This document shows positions 27,427-35,887 of a DNA stretch of 64,000 bases, piece after piece; the first letter of the stretch is position 1, and every line of letters starts with the position of its first letter. The notes under the pieces were generated by a model. It was not told the origin of the DNA. It ran no database searches and saw only the letters and a list, made by a program, of their open reading frames with translations. The translations under genes and the position numbers were made by a program. The stretch is from JAFAZJ01 sp050183765 (GTDB lineage: Bacteria; Pseudomonadota; Alphaproteobacteria; Reyranellales; Reyranellaceae). The DNA is taken from the NCBI GenBank assembly GCA_050183765.1, contig JBFXAZ010000007.1:23166-87165 (forward strand), written 5' to 3'.

Positions 27427-28656
27427 GTGTTGAACCGGTTTCTGGCGATCCGCGCCTTCAGTGAGGCGTTGGCCGCGCCGCTCTCTCCCGAGGATCAGAC
27501 CGTGCAGTCGATGCCCGACGTCAGCCCGACGAAGTGGCATCTCGCGCACACGACCTGGTTCTTCGAGACCTTCGCGCTCAAGCCGTTCGTCGCCGGCTAT
27601 CGCGCGTTCGATCCGGCCTATCACTATCTGTTCAACTCCTACTACGAGGCCGAAGGGCCGCGTCATCCGCGCCCGCAGCGTGGCCTGCTGTCGCGGCCCG
27701 GCGTATCGGAGATTCTGGCTTATCGTCGCCACGTGACCGAGGCGATGGCGCGCGCACTCGATCGCCCCGCGGTGACCAACACACCGCTGAGCTCGATCGT
27801 CGAGCTCGGTCTGCATCACGAGCAGCAGCACCAGGAACTGTTGCTGATGGACATCAAGCACGTGCTGTCGATCAATCCGCTGCGGCCGGCCTATCGTGCC
27901 GACCTGCCGCGGGGCGACGGCGCTGCGCCGTCGCTCGACTGGCTCGCGTTCGACGGTGGCCTGGTCGAGATCGGCCATCCGGGCGGCGGCTTCGCTTTCG
28001 ACAACGAGGGCCCGCGCCATCGCGTGTGGCTCGAGCCGTTCCGTCTCGCCTCGCGCCTGTCGACCTGTGGCGAGTATGCGGCCTTCATCGAGGATGGCGG
28101 CTATCGCCGGCCGGAATTCTGGTTGTCGGCGGGCTGGGCGACGGTGCAGGAACGCGGCTGGCAGGCGCCGCTCTACTGGGAGAAGCGCGACGGCGCCTGG
28201 CATGTCTTCACGCTGGGTGGTCTGCGCGCGATGAACGCCGACGAGCCGGTGTGCCATGTCAGCTTCTACGAGGCCGGCGCCTTCGCGAAATGGGCGGGCA
28301 GGCGTCTGCCGCTCGAGGCCGAGTGGGAACGCGCGGCGAGCTCGGTCGCGATCGACGGCAACACCGCCGAGCGGGGCGCGTTGCATCCGTTGGCGGCGCG
28401 CGGCGCGGGACTGACGCAGATGTTCGGCGACGTCTGGGAATGGACGGCAAGCCCCTACGTCGCCTACCCGGGGTTCCGCGAGCCGCCGGGCGCGATCGGT
28501 GAATACAACGGCAAGTTCATGTCGAACCAGATGGTGCTGCGCGGCGGCTGCGCGGTGACTCCGCCGGGCCATCTGCGCGCGACCTATCGCAACTTCTTCC
28601 CCTCCGATGCGCGCTGGATGTTCGGCGGCATCCGTCTTGCCGAGGATGCGTCATGA
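27427..28656 (+). CDS. egtB: Ergothioneine sulfoxide synthase EgtB
   Basis: A non-haem iron enzyme that joins trimethylhistidine (hercynine) to a thiol donor with O2. The 409-residue protein has an N-terminal DinB-like domain with the three iron-ligand His residues: His41 (HLAHTTWFFE) and His131/His135 (HHEQQHQELLLMDIKH). The C-terminal formylglycine-generating-enzyme-like domain runs from about residue 175 (GGLVEIGH) to the end (QMFGDVWEWTASPY, VLRGGCAVTPPGHLRATYRNFF). The GTG start at 27427 has GGAGG just upstream; a TTG at 27430 is an alternative. egtD overlaps its stop. The thiol donor, gamma-glutamylcysteine or cysteine, is not decided by sequence reading. Confidence 0.95.
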   Translation: MLNRFLAIRAFSEALAAPLSPEDQTVQSMPDVSPTKWHLAHTTWFFETFALKPFVAGYRAFDPAYHYLFNSYYEAEGPRHPRPQRGLLSRPGVSEILAYRRHVTEAMARALDRPAVTNTPLSSIVELGLHHEQQHQELLLMDIKHVLSINPLRPAYRADLPRGDGAAPSLDWLAFDGGLVEIGHPGGGFAFDNEGPRHRVWLEPFRLASRLSTCGEYAAFIEDGGYRRPEFWLSAGWATVQERGWQAPLYWEKRDGAWHVFTLGGLRAMNADEPVCHVSFYEAGAFAKWAGRRLPLEAEWERAASSVAIDGNTAERGALHPLAARGAGLTQMFGDVWEWTASPYVAYPGFREPPGAIGEYNGKFMSNQMVLRGGCAVTPPGHLRATYRNFFPSDARWMFGGIRLAEDAS

Positions 28657-29630
28657 CCACCAGCCCGCTCCATCAACCCGCACCCGACGCGGCCGCGGAT
28701 CGCGCGGAATTCGAGCGCGCCGTGCTCGACGGCCTGTCGCGCGCGCCGCGCGCGATTCCCGCGAAATTCCTCTACGACGCGCGCGGCTCGCAGCTCTTCG
28801 ACCAGATCTGCGAGCTGCCCGAGTACTACCTCACGCGCACCGAAACGAAGATCCTGCGCGCCTGCGCATCGAATATCGCCGAGCTCGCCGGACCGGACCG
28901 CGCGCTGGTCGAGTTCGGCAGCGGCTCGAGCGTGAAGTCACGCATCCTGCTCGACGCGATGAAGGACCTCGCGGTCTATGCGCCGATCGACATCTCGCGC
29001 GATCATCTCGACGCGACGGCCGATCGGCTGCGTCGCGACTATCCGCGGCTGCGCGTGGAGCCGGTGTGCGGCGACTACATGGCAATCGACTCCTTGCCGG
29101 ACACGGTACCGCCGCGCCGCCTGGGATTCTTTCCCGGCTCGACCATCGGCAACCTCACACCGGACGAGGCCAGGGAGTTCCTGCGGCGCGCGCGGAGGCT
29201 GCTGGGCGACGACGGCGCGATGGTGATCGGCGTCGACCTGCGCAAGGACCCGGCGCTGCTGCACGCCGCCTACAACGACAGCGCCGGCGTCACCGCCGCC
29301 TTCACGCTGAATCTGCTGCGGCGCATGAACCGCGAGCTCGACGCGACGTTCGACCTGTCCAGCTTCGCGCACGACGCCTTCTACAACGCGGACGAAGGCC
29401 GCATCGAGATCTACTTCCGCAGCCTGCGTTCGCAGACCGCGATGGTCGCCGGCTGGCGTTTCATGTTCGCGCAGGGAGAGCGGATCCACACCGAGTATTC
29501 CTACAAGTACGACGAGCCGACATTCGCCGCGCTTGTCGATGGCACCGGCTTTCGCGTCGGCCACACCTGGACCGACGATGACAGTTTTTTTGCCGTGCAT
29601 TACTTGGTTGCCGATCGCACGCCGGATTGA
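28653..29630 (+). CDS. egtD: L-histidine N(alpha)-methyltransferase EgtD
   Basis: Trimethylates histidine to hercynine with SAM, the first committed ergothioneine step. The 325-residue size is typical. The N-terminal motif PAKFLYDARGSQLFDQICEL and PEYYLTRTETKIL is diagnostic. The SAM site is LVEFGSGSSVKSRILLDAM; FFPGSTIGNLTPDEAREFL and MVIGVDLRKDP follow; and the His-binding region FNLNLL-like segment reads AAFTLNLLRRMNREL. The ATG overlaps the egtB stop (ATGA), so B and D are translationally coupled. EgtA, C and E are not in this window. Confidence 0.96.
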   Translation: MTTSPLHQPAPDAAADRAEFERAVLDGLSRAPRAIPAKFLYDARGSQLFDQICELPEYYLTRTETKILRACASNIAELAGPDRALVEFGSGSSVKSRILLDAMKDLAVYAPIDISRDHLDATADRLRRDYPRLRVEPVCGDYMAIDSLPDTVPPRRLGFFPGSTIGNLTPDEAREFLRRARRLLGDDGAMVIGVDLRKDPALLHAAYNDSAGVTAAFTLNLLRRMNRELDATFDLSSFAHDAFYNADEGRIEIYFRSLRSQTAMVAGWRFMFAQGERIHTEYSYKYDEPTFAALVDGTGFRVGHTWTDDDSFFAVHYLVADRTPD

Positions 29631-29666
29631 TCACATGCGGCCCCCGAGCCGCGGAGTGTTCGTCCG

Positions 29667-31211
29667 ATGTCCAAGCGCAAGAATGTCCTGCTGATCGTCG
29701 TCGACCAGTGGCGTGGCGAGTTGCTGCCCAAGCTCGGCGCCAAGTTCCTGCGCACGCCGAACATCGACCGGCTCTCGGCCGAAGGCGTGACCTTCCGTCA
29801 TCACTACACGCAGGCGGTACCCTGCGGGCCGGGCCGCGCCAGCCTGCTCACCAGCCAGTACCTGATGAATCATCGCGCGGTGCAGAACACCATCCCGCTC
29901 GACGCGCGCTTCACCAACCTCGCACACGAGCTGCGCAAGGGCGGATACGATCCGGCGCTGGTGGGCTACACCACGACGACGCCCGACCCGCGCACGACGA
30001 GCCCGGACGACCCGCGCTTCCTGGTGCTGGGCGACATCATGGACGGCTTCCGCTCGGTGGGCGCGTTCGAGCCCTACAAGGATGCCTATTTCGGTTGGGT
30101 CGCGAGCCAGGGCTACAAGCTGCCGGAGAATCGCGACGAGATCTGGCTGCCCGAAGGATCGGCCACGGGCCAGACCGGCGCGACGGCGCGCGCCTCGCGC
30201 ATCCCCAGGGAGCTCTCGGACACCGCCTGGTTCACCGAGCGCGCGCTGACCTATCTGCGCGGGCGCGCCGGCAAGCCGTGGTTCCTGCATCTCGGCTATT
30301 ATCGCCCGCATCCGCCGTTCATCGCGCCGGCGCCGTATCACGCGATGTACGATCCCGCCGACATGCCGCCGCCGGTGCGGGCGGCGAGCGCGGCGGAGGA
30401 GGCCGCGCAGCACCCGCTGCTGCGCTACTACGTCGAGAACATCAAGCAATCGAGCTTCTTCCAGGACGGCCAGGGCGTGGGCAGCGCGATGAGCCAGGCC
30501 GAGGTGCGCCAGATGCGCGCGACCTACTATGGCCTGATGAGCGAGATCGACGATCAGCTCGGCCGCGTCTTCGACTTCCTCCAGCAGACCGGGCAGTGGG
30601 AAGATACGCTGATCGTCTTCACCTGCGATCACGGCGAGCAGCTGGGCGATCACCACCTGCTGGGCAAGATCGGCTATTGCGACGAATCCTATCGCATCCC
30701 GATGATCGTGCGCGATCCGGAGGCGGCAGCAAACGCCGCGCGCGGCAGCATCGTGGAGAAGCATTTCACCGAGACCGTCGACACCATGCCGACGATCCTG
30801 GAGTGGCTCGGCCTCGGCGTGCCGCGCCAGTGCGACGGCCGCTCGCTGCTGCCGTTCTGCCATGGCGCGCCGCCGGCGGACTGGCGCACCGAGGTGCACT
30901 ACGAGTTCGACTTCCGCGACCTGCACTACAGCCAGCCCGAATCGGCGCTGGGCGTGCCGATGGACCGCTGCAGCCTCGCGGTGGTGCGCGACCACGACTA
31001 CAAGTACGTCCATTTCGCCGCGCTGCCGCCGCTGTTCTTCGACCTCAATGCCGACCCCGGTCAGTTTGTCAACCGCGCCGAGGACCCGGCCTATGCGGCG
31101 AAAGTCCGGCACTACGCGCAGAAGATGCTGGACTGGCGTCTAAGCTTCGCTGAGCGGACGCTGACCGGCTATCGCGCCACGCCGGAAGGCCTGCAGATCC
31201 GCGCCGCCTGA
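29667..31211 (+). CDS. Sulfatase / phosphonate monoester hydrolase-like arylsulfatase-family enzyme
   Basis: A 514-residue alkaline-phosphatase-superfamily hydrolase. CGPGRASLLTS near residue 53 is the CxPxR motif whose Cys is oxidised to formylglycine. Metal residues appear in NVLLIVVDQWRGE and in the C-terminal FTCDHGEQLGDHHLLGK. The sequence around it (QAVPCGPGRASLLT, then YYGLMSEIDDQLGRVFDFL) is closest to the phosphonate monoester hydrolase / phosphodiesterase group of Rhizobium rather than sugar sulfatases. There is no signal peptide, so the enzyme should be cytoplasmic. No maturase is encoded nearby. It converges with the cytochrome gene. Confidence 0.88.
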   Translation: MSKRKNVLLIVVDQWRGELLPKLGAKFLRTPNIDRLSAEGVTFRHHYTQAVPCGPGRASLLTSQYLMNHRAVQNTIPLDARFTNLAHELRKGGYDPALVGYTTTTPDPRTTSPDDPRFLVLGDIMDGFRSVGAFEPYKDAYFGWVASQGYKLPENRDEIWLPEGSATGQTGATARASRIPRELSDTAWFTERALTYLRGRAGKPWFLHLGYYRPHPPFIAPAPYHAMYDPADMPPPVRAASAAEEAAQHPLLRYYVENIKQSSFFQDGQGVGSAMSQAEVRQMRATYYGLMSEIDDQLGRVFDFLQQTGQWEDTLIVFTCDHGEQLGDHHLLGKIGYCDESYRIPMIVRDPEAAANAARGSIVEKHFTETVDTMPTILEWLGLGVPRQCDGRSLLPFCHGAPPADWRTEVHYEFDFRDLHYSQPESALGVPMDRCSLAVVRDHDYKYVHFAALPPLFFDLNADPGQFVNRAEDPAYAAKVRHYAQKMLDWRLSFAERTLTGYRATPEGLQIRAA

Positions 31212-31215
31212 GATA

Positions 31216-33420
31216 TCACAGCGTCTTCAGGTACTCGATCAGGTCCCGTCGCTCGCTGTCGCTGAAGGCGGGACCGATCACGCCCGAGGGCAGCTTGGTG
31301 ACATCCCGCTCGGTGCCTTCGAAGGAATGGCCCCGGTTGCTGTTGGCGAGGCTGCGCGTATCGAACTCGGTCAGTCCCGACGGGCAACGATCGCCCGGCT
31401 CGTCCATCAAGCCAACCTTCTGGGGATCGAACTGGCGGCTGCCGACGCAGAATCGTGTCGGCCGCTGGTCCTGCGGCTTGAGCAGGTCGTCGAGCGTCGG
31501 CACGGAGCCGTTGTGCAGATAGGGCGCGGTCGACCACACGCCATCGAGCGGCCGGGCGCGATAGTGCGGCACCGTCGCGATGGTCGATCGGCCGTCGGCG
31601 GTGATCACGCGGAAGGTCTGCTTGTTGGGGCAATTGGGGCGTGGTCCGCGCATCTGCTTCTCAAGCTCGGGCGGTACCGGCTTGCCGGCAAGCCGCTGGT
31701 CCTCGAACCACTGATCGATCGTGCGGTCGACCACGGCCATCAGGGCCAGGGCGAAGTTCGCGTTCGGGCCGGAGGAGGCGGGCAGGCCGCAGTTTCCCTT
31801 GCTGTTGAGCGTCGCGATCGGGTCCAGTCCCAGTTCCGGCGGCAAGCGGACCTGCCGGCTGGTCAGCACGAGTGCCTGCTGCGGGTCCGTGCCCATGTCG
31901 GCCACCGGCTTCTCGACGACCCGGTAGTACTGACGATCGCCGATCGTGACCCAGTTCTCGGCATCCCAGAAGGAACCGGTGGGCCAGGTCTTGGCAAGGT
32001 CGCCATCGCGCACCGGGCCGCGATGGCACTCGACGCAGTGGGTTCTATACAGCTCGCGCCCGCGATCCACCATGTCGGACTTGATAGACCAGGCGGCGTC
32101 GCCCTTGAACTTGTCGGCGACATCCGACCATTTCGGCGCGGCGAGGCCGGCGAAGGCCTTTCTCGCATGAACGCCGTCCATCGGGCCGCGCAGCATCTCC
32201 TCGAAGCGATGGATGTTCGCGATGTCGACCGAGGAGCGGAAGGCCGGGCTGTTGCTCTTGCCGTTCATGTTGACCTTGGCGTTGACGCCCAGCGCCTCGC
32301 CGGCATTGCGCACGAGCTCGTTGAAGATCGAGCCGTCGTACTGCGCCCAGCTGAACCACGGCGTGTCCCAGATCGGCGGGAAGCTCACGGGTGCATCCAG
32401 GCGGGCGAAGTTGGCGGCGAGGCTGTCCGGCACGACGCGCCCGCGCGGCCCCTGCCTGGGGGTGCCGGGCTGCGCCTGCGTCAGCGCTTCCGGTGGCAGG
32501 AGATTCTCGAAGAAGACCTGGTTGCCAATGCGATTGAGCGCGTCGAGCCGGCCAAAGCCCTCATCGAGGCTTTCCCAGTTGAAGCGCCGCTGCACCTGCA
32601 GGGTCCATTCGAGATTGAGGCCGATGCGGGCGAGCGCGGTGCGCAGCTCCTGTTCGATCTCCTGATCGGACTTGTCCTTCCACTCGCCGCCGCGGGCACG
32701 CACGGCGTCGGCGAAGCGGCTCAGCCGAAAAGGCAGCTCGAGCGTGTAGAGGATCGCGAGCCCCGTCGCCTTCTCCAACCGCCCGAGGTCGATCATCGCC
32801 GGCCCACCATCGAAGCGGATGCTGACGTTCTTGTACTCGATGTGTCCGGTGTGACACGCGGCGCAGGTGAAGCCGAGCTGCGCCGGATAGGGCCGGCCGG
32901 TTTCCGGATCGGCGCCGGCGGGAAGACGCGCGAAGCCGACCGGCAGGCCATCCTCGTTGTGGGGCGCGTCGCCGGGCCACTTGGTGTCCGCGAGCGCGCG
33001 TCGGGAGTATCCGTACTGTTGCGCCTTGCTGGCGAAGTCGCGCGAGCTCGGGCTGTCGATGAAGCCGAAGCGCCGGAGATAGTCGATGTCGGCGAGGCGG
33101 CCGCGATCGAACAGGGTTACGCGGGGTTGCTCGAGGCTGAGAAAGAAATCGTAGGGCACCGGGAAGGTCGCCGTGCCCTGGGAGGCGTGGTGGAACCAGT
33201 AGCGTTGCCTGCCGGTCCAGTTCTGCTCCAGCCAGTGGCGCTCGGTGATCGTGCCGTTGTCGGGCAGGGGCGGCGGCAGGCCGTCGGCGGCACCGCCCAG
33301 CGCCAGCAGCTTCGCGCGCACCGAATCGGGCGCGTAGGACACCGCGGCGAGAAGCGCGAGCGCGAGGCAGGCCAGCGGCAACACCCACCATTTAAGGACT
33401 CGGATCGCGAAGCCGACCAT
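31216..33420 (-). CDS. Di-haem c-type cytochrome, RoxA/peroxidase-like
   Basis: A 734-residue exported protein with an N-terminal membrane or signal helix (KWWVLPLACLALALLAAVSYA) and two haem c sites, CAACH at 186-190 and CVECH at 462-466. The layout, with the haems about 275 residues apart and segments such as PPIWDTPWFSWAQYDGSIF, RNAGEALGV and APYLHNGSVPTLDDLL, matches the large RoxA-like branch of the cytochrome c peroxidase/MauG superfamily, which includes rubber oxygenases. ATG 33420 has GGGGGAG upstream. Whether it is an oxygenase or a peroxidase cannot be decided here; no polymer-degradation genes are adjacent. Confidence 0.82.
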   Translation of the reverse strand: MVGFAIRVLKWWVLPLACLALALLAAVSYAPDSVRAKLLALGGAADGLPPPLPDNGTITERHWLEQNWTGRQRYWFHHASQGTATFPVPYDFFLSLEQPRVTLFDRGRLADIDYLRRFGFIDSPSSRDFASKAQQYGYSRRALADTKWPGDAPHNEDGLPVGFARLPAGADPETGRPYPAQLGFTCAACHTGHIEYKNVSIRFDGGPAMIDLGRLEKATGLAILYTLELPFRLSRFADAVRARGGEWKDKSDQEIEQELRTALARIGLNLEWTLQVQRRFNWESLDEGFGRLDALNRIGNQVFFENLLPPEALTQAQPGTPRQGPRGRVVPDSLAANFARLDAPVSFPPIWDTPWFSWAQYDGSIFNELVRNAGEALGVNAKVNMNGKSNSPAFRSSVDIANIHRFEEMLRGPMDGVHARKAFAGLAAPKWSDVADKFKGDAAWSIKSDMVDRGRELYRTHCVECHRGPVRDGDLAKTWPTGSFWDAENWVTIGDRQYYRVVEKPVADMGTDPQQALVLTSRQVRLPPELGLDPIATLNSKGNCGLPASSGPNANFALALMAVVDRTIDQWFEDQRLAGKPVPPELEKQMRGPRPNCPNKQTFRVITADGRSTIATVPHYRARPLDGVWSTAPYLHNGSVPTLDDLLKPQDQRPTRFCVGSRQFDPQKVGLMDEPGDRCPSGLTEFDTRSLANSNRGHSFEGTERDVTKLPSGVIGPAFSDSERRDLIEYLKTL

Positions 33421-33579
33421 GAACTCCCCCGACAAGCGCTTATGCTCGGCAGGCTATACAACCTTCGGGAAAGTGGAAGCGCCGTGAGGAGCCGGCATCG
33501 TCAGCAACGTGTGCTGGAAGCGAGCCATCAGGAAATGCGATGGTCGCCGACAGTGATTGGGTAACGAGGCGTGCGAAAA

Positions 33580-35880
33580 ATGGCGAGCATCACGATGGCG
33601 GATGCGCGGGCGGCGGTGCCCGACATGATGGGCGAGGTAGCCATCGGGGGCCTTGCCGCCCCTGTCGAGGTGATGCGCGACGCCTGGGGCGTGCCGCATA
33701 TCCGCGCGCGCGGCGCCGACGATGTGTTCATCGCGCTCGGCTTCGTGCATGCGCAGGACCGGCTGTGGCAGATGGATGCCACGCGACGGCGCGGTCTGGG
33801 GCGCTGGGCGGAGTGGGTCGGACCGTCCGCCGTCGCCGCCGACAGGCTGGCACGCCAGCTCGACGGCGAGGGGGCGGCGAAGCGCGACTACGCGGCACTG
33901 CCGGCCGAGGCGCGCGGCATGCTCGAGGCCTATGCCGCGGGCGTGAACGCCTTCATCGCGCGCGGCCTGTTCCCGGTCGAATACAAGCTGCTCGACCAGG
34001 CGCCCGAGCCGTGGCGGCCGCAGGATGCCATCGCCGCTATGCGTCAGCGCGGATTCCTGATGGGCTCGGTGTGGTTCAAGCTGTGGCGCGCTGCGGCACT
34101 GCGCACCATCGGGCCGGACCAGATCGCCAAGCTGCGCTACGACGATGGCGGCCGCGAGCTGCTGTGCATTCCGCCGGGCGCCGAGGCGCAGCGCTGGATC
34201 GCCACGCTGCAGGATCTCGCACCGGCGATCGAGGCGGTGGCGGCACTGGGCGCGCCCGACTCGACGGGTGGCGGCAGCAACAACTGGGCGCTGGCGCCCG
34301 CGCGCACCGCGGCGGGGCGACCTCTGCTGGCCGGCGATCCGCATCGGCAGTTCGAGCTGCCCAGCATGTATGCCCAGACGCACATCGCCTGCGACGCCTT
34401 CGACGCGCTGGGCTTCACCGTGCCCGGGGTGCCGGGCTTCCCGCATTTCGGCCACAACGGCCACGTCGCCTGGTGCGTGACGCACGCCTTCGCCGACATC
34501 CACGATGTCTTTGTCGAGCGCTTCGAGGACAACGCCGGGCGCTACGCGTTCAAGGGCGAGTGGCGCCCGACGACGCGGCGCAGCGAGACCATCGCCGTGC
34601 GCGGTGCGGCGCCGGTCACGGTCGATGTCGTGGCCACGCACCACGGCCCGGTGATCGCCGGCGATCCGGCGAAGGGTGCGGCGCTGAGCCTGCGTTCGGT
34701 GCAATACGCCGAGACCGATCTGTCGTTGGCCTGTCTGCTGCCGATGCTGAAGGCGAAGGATGTCGACAGCTTCTATGACGCAGCGCGTGGCTGGGGCCTG
34801 ATCGATCACAACGTCGTCGCTGCCGACACGAAGGGACACATCGGCCATCTCGTGCGCGCCATCGTGCCGGTGCGCCCGCGCATCAACGGCTGGCTGCCGG
34901 TGCCCGGCTGGACCGGCGCGCATGAGTGGCAGGGCAACGTGCCGTTCGAACGCATGCCGCGCATCGTCGATCCCGAAGGCGGCGCCATCGTCACCGCCAA
35001 CAATCGCGTCGTCGCCGACGATCATCCCGATTATCTCGTCACCGACTGCCATCCGCCCTATCGCGCGCGCCGCATCATGGATCGCCTCGACGCGTTGCCG
35101 GCGGCGAGCCTGCCGGACATGCTCTCGATCCATCTCGACGATCTCAGCCTGCCGGGGCTGGAGATTCGCGACCGCATCGCCGGCGCGTCGCCGAAGACGC
35201 CGGCAGGCATCGCCTTGCGCGACCAGATCGCGGCGTGGGACGGGCATATGGCGCCACGTTCGCAGGCAGCGGCGTACTATATCGATGTGCGTCGCGCGCT
35301 GACGCGCCTGCTGGCGGATCGCTCCGGCTTGGCGCGCGCCGCGGCCGATCCGCTGACCAGGGTGCCGCCGGGCGTCGTGCCGCTGATTCAGCTCTGGTGG
35401 ACCTTGCCGGCGCTGCTGCGCGCCGACGATAGCGCGCTGCTGGGCGGTGCCACATGGCCGGACCTGATCGCCGCCGCACTCGACGAGGTCGCGGCGTCCG
35501 GTGCGTCCGCAGCGGAGTGGGGCAAGCGCCACCGGCCGAAATTCGTGCATCCGCTGTCGCCGATGTTTCCCGACGCGGCGGCGCTGCTCGATCCGTCCGG
35601 CATCGATGTTGGCGGCGACGGCGATACGGTGTGGGCCAACGGCACGCTCGCCTCGGCCGGTGTCGACGCGGCGTATGGCGCGATCGCGCGCTACGCCTAC
35701 GACGTCGGCGCCTGGGAGACCGGCTCCTGGCTGGTCTTCCACGGCGCCTCGGGTCACCCGGGCAGCCCGCACTACGCCGACCAGGTGCCGCTCTGGGCTA
35801 GGGGCGCGCTGATTCCCGCGCTCTACGCCTGGCCGCGCATCGAGGCGCTGGCCAGGACGAAGCAGGTGCTGAAGCCCTGA
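33580..35880 (+). CDS. Penicillin acylase-family Ntn hydrolase
   Basis: A 766-residue member of the penicillin/AHL acylase family, made as a precursor that self-cleaves to expose an N-terminal Ser. The cleavage site and nucleophile are in STGGGSNNWALAPART (Ser after Gly), with the expected PLLAGDPHRQFELPSMYAQ and GVPGFPHFGHNGHVAW downstream. The alpha-chain start PVEVMRDAWGVPHIRARGADDVFIALGFVHAQDRLWQMD is typical. ATG 33580 is preferred; a GTG at 33571 lies too close to the GAGG. Unlike most family members it has no signal peptide. Substrate could be an N-acyl amino acid, beta-lactam or AHL; the neighbouring lactonase-like gene is suggestive only. Confidence 0.9.
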   Translation: MASITMADARAAVPDMMGEVAIGGLAAPVEVMRDAWGVPHIRARGADDVFIALGFVHAQDRLWQMDATRRRGLGRWAEWVGPSAVAADRLARQLDGEGAAKRDYAALPAEARGMLEAYAAGVNAFIARGLFPVEYKLLDQAPEPWRPQDAIAAMRQRGFLMGSVWFKLWRAAALRTIGPDQIAKLRYDDGGRELLCIPPGAEAQRWIATLQDLAPAIEAVAALGAPDSTGGGSNNWALAPARTAAGRPLLAGDPHRQFELPSMYAQTHIACDAFDALGFTVPGVPGFPHFGHNGHVAWCVTHAFADIHDVFVERFEDNAGRYAFKGEWRPTTRRSETIAVRGAAPVTVDVVATHHGPVIAGDPAKGAALSLRSVQYAETDLSLACLLPMLKAKDVDSFYDAARGWGLIDHNVVAADTKGHIGHLVRAIVPVRPRINGWLPVPGWTGAHEWQGNVPFERMPRIVDPEGGAIVTANNRVVADDHPDYLVTDCHPPYRARRIMDRLDALPAASLPDMLSIHLDDLSLPGLEIRDRIAGASPKTPAGIALRDQIAAWDGHMAPRSQAAAYYIDVRRALTRLLADRSGLARAAADPLTRVPPGVVPLIQLWWTLPALLRADDSALLGGATWPDLIAAALDEVAASGASAAEWGKRHRPKFVHPLSPMFPDAAALLDPSGIDVGGDGDTVWANGTLASAGVDAAYGAIARYAYDVGAWETGSWLVFHGASGHPGSPHYADQVPLWARGALIPALYAWPRIEALARTKQVLKP

Positions 35881-35887
35881 AGCGGGC

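Noticed and set aside
26362..28572. A 736-codon minus-strand protein fusing the ATP-grasp-like sequence to a longer N-terminal part
   Set aside because: Everything upstream of 27285 is antisense to egtB and lacks family features.
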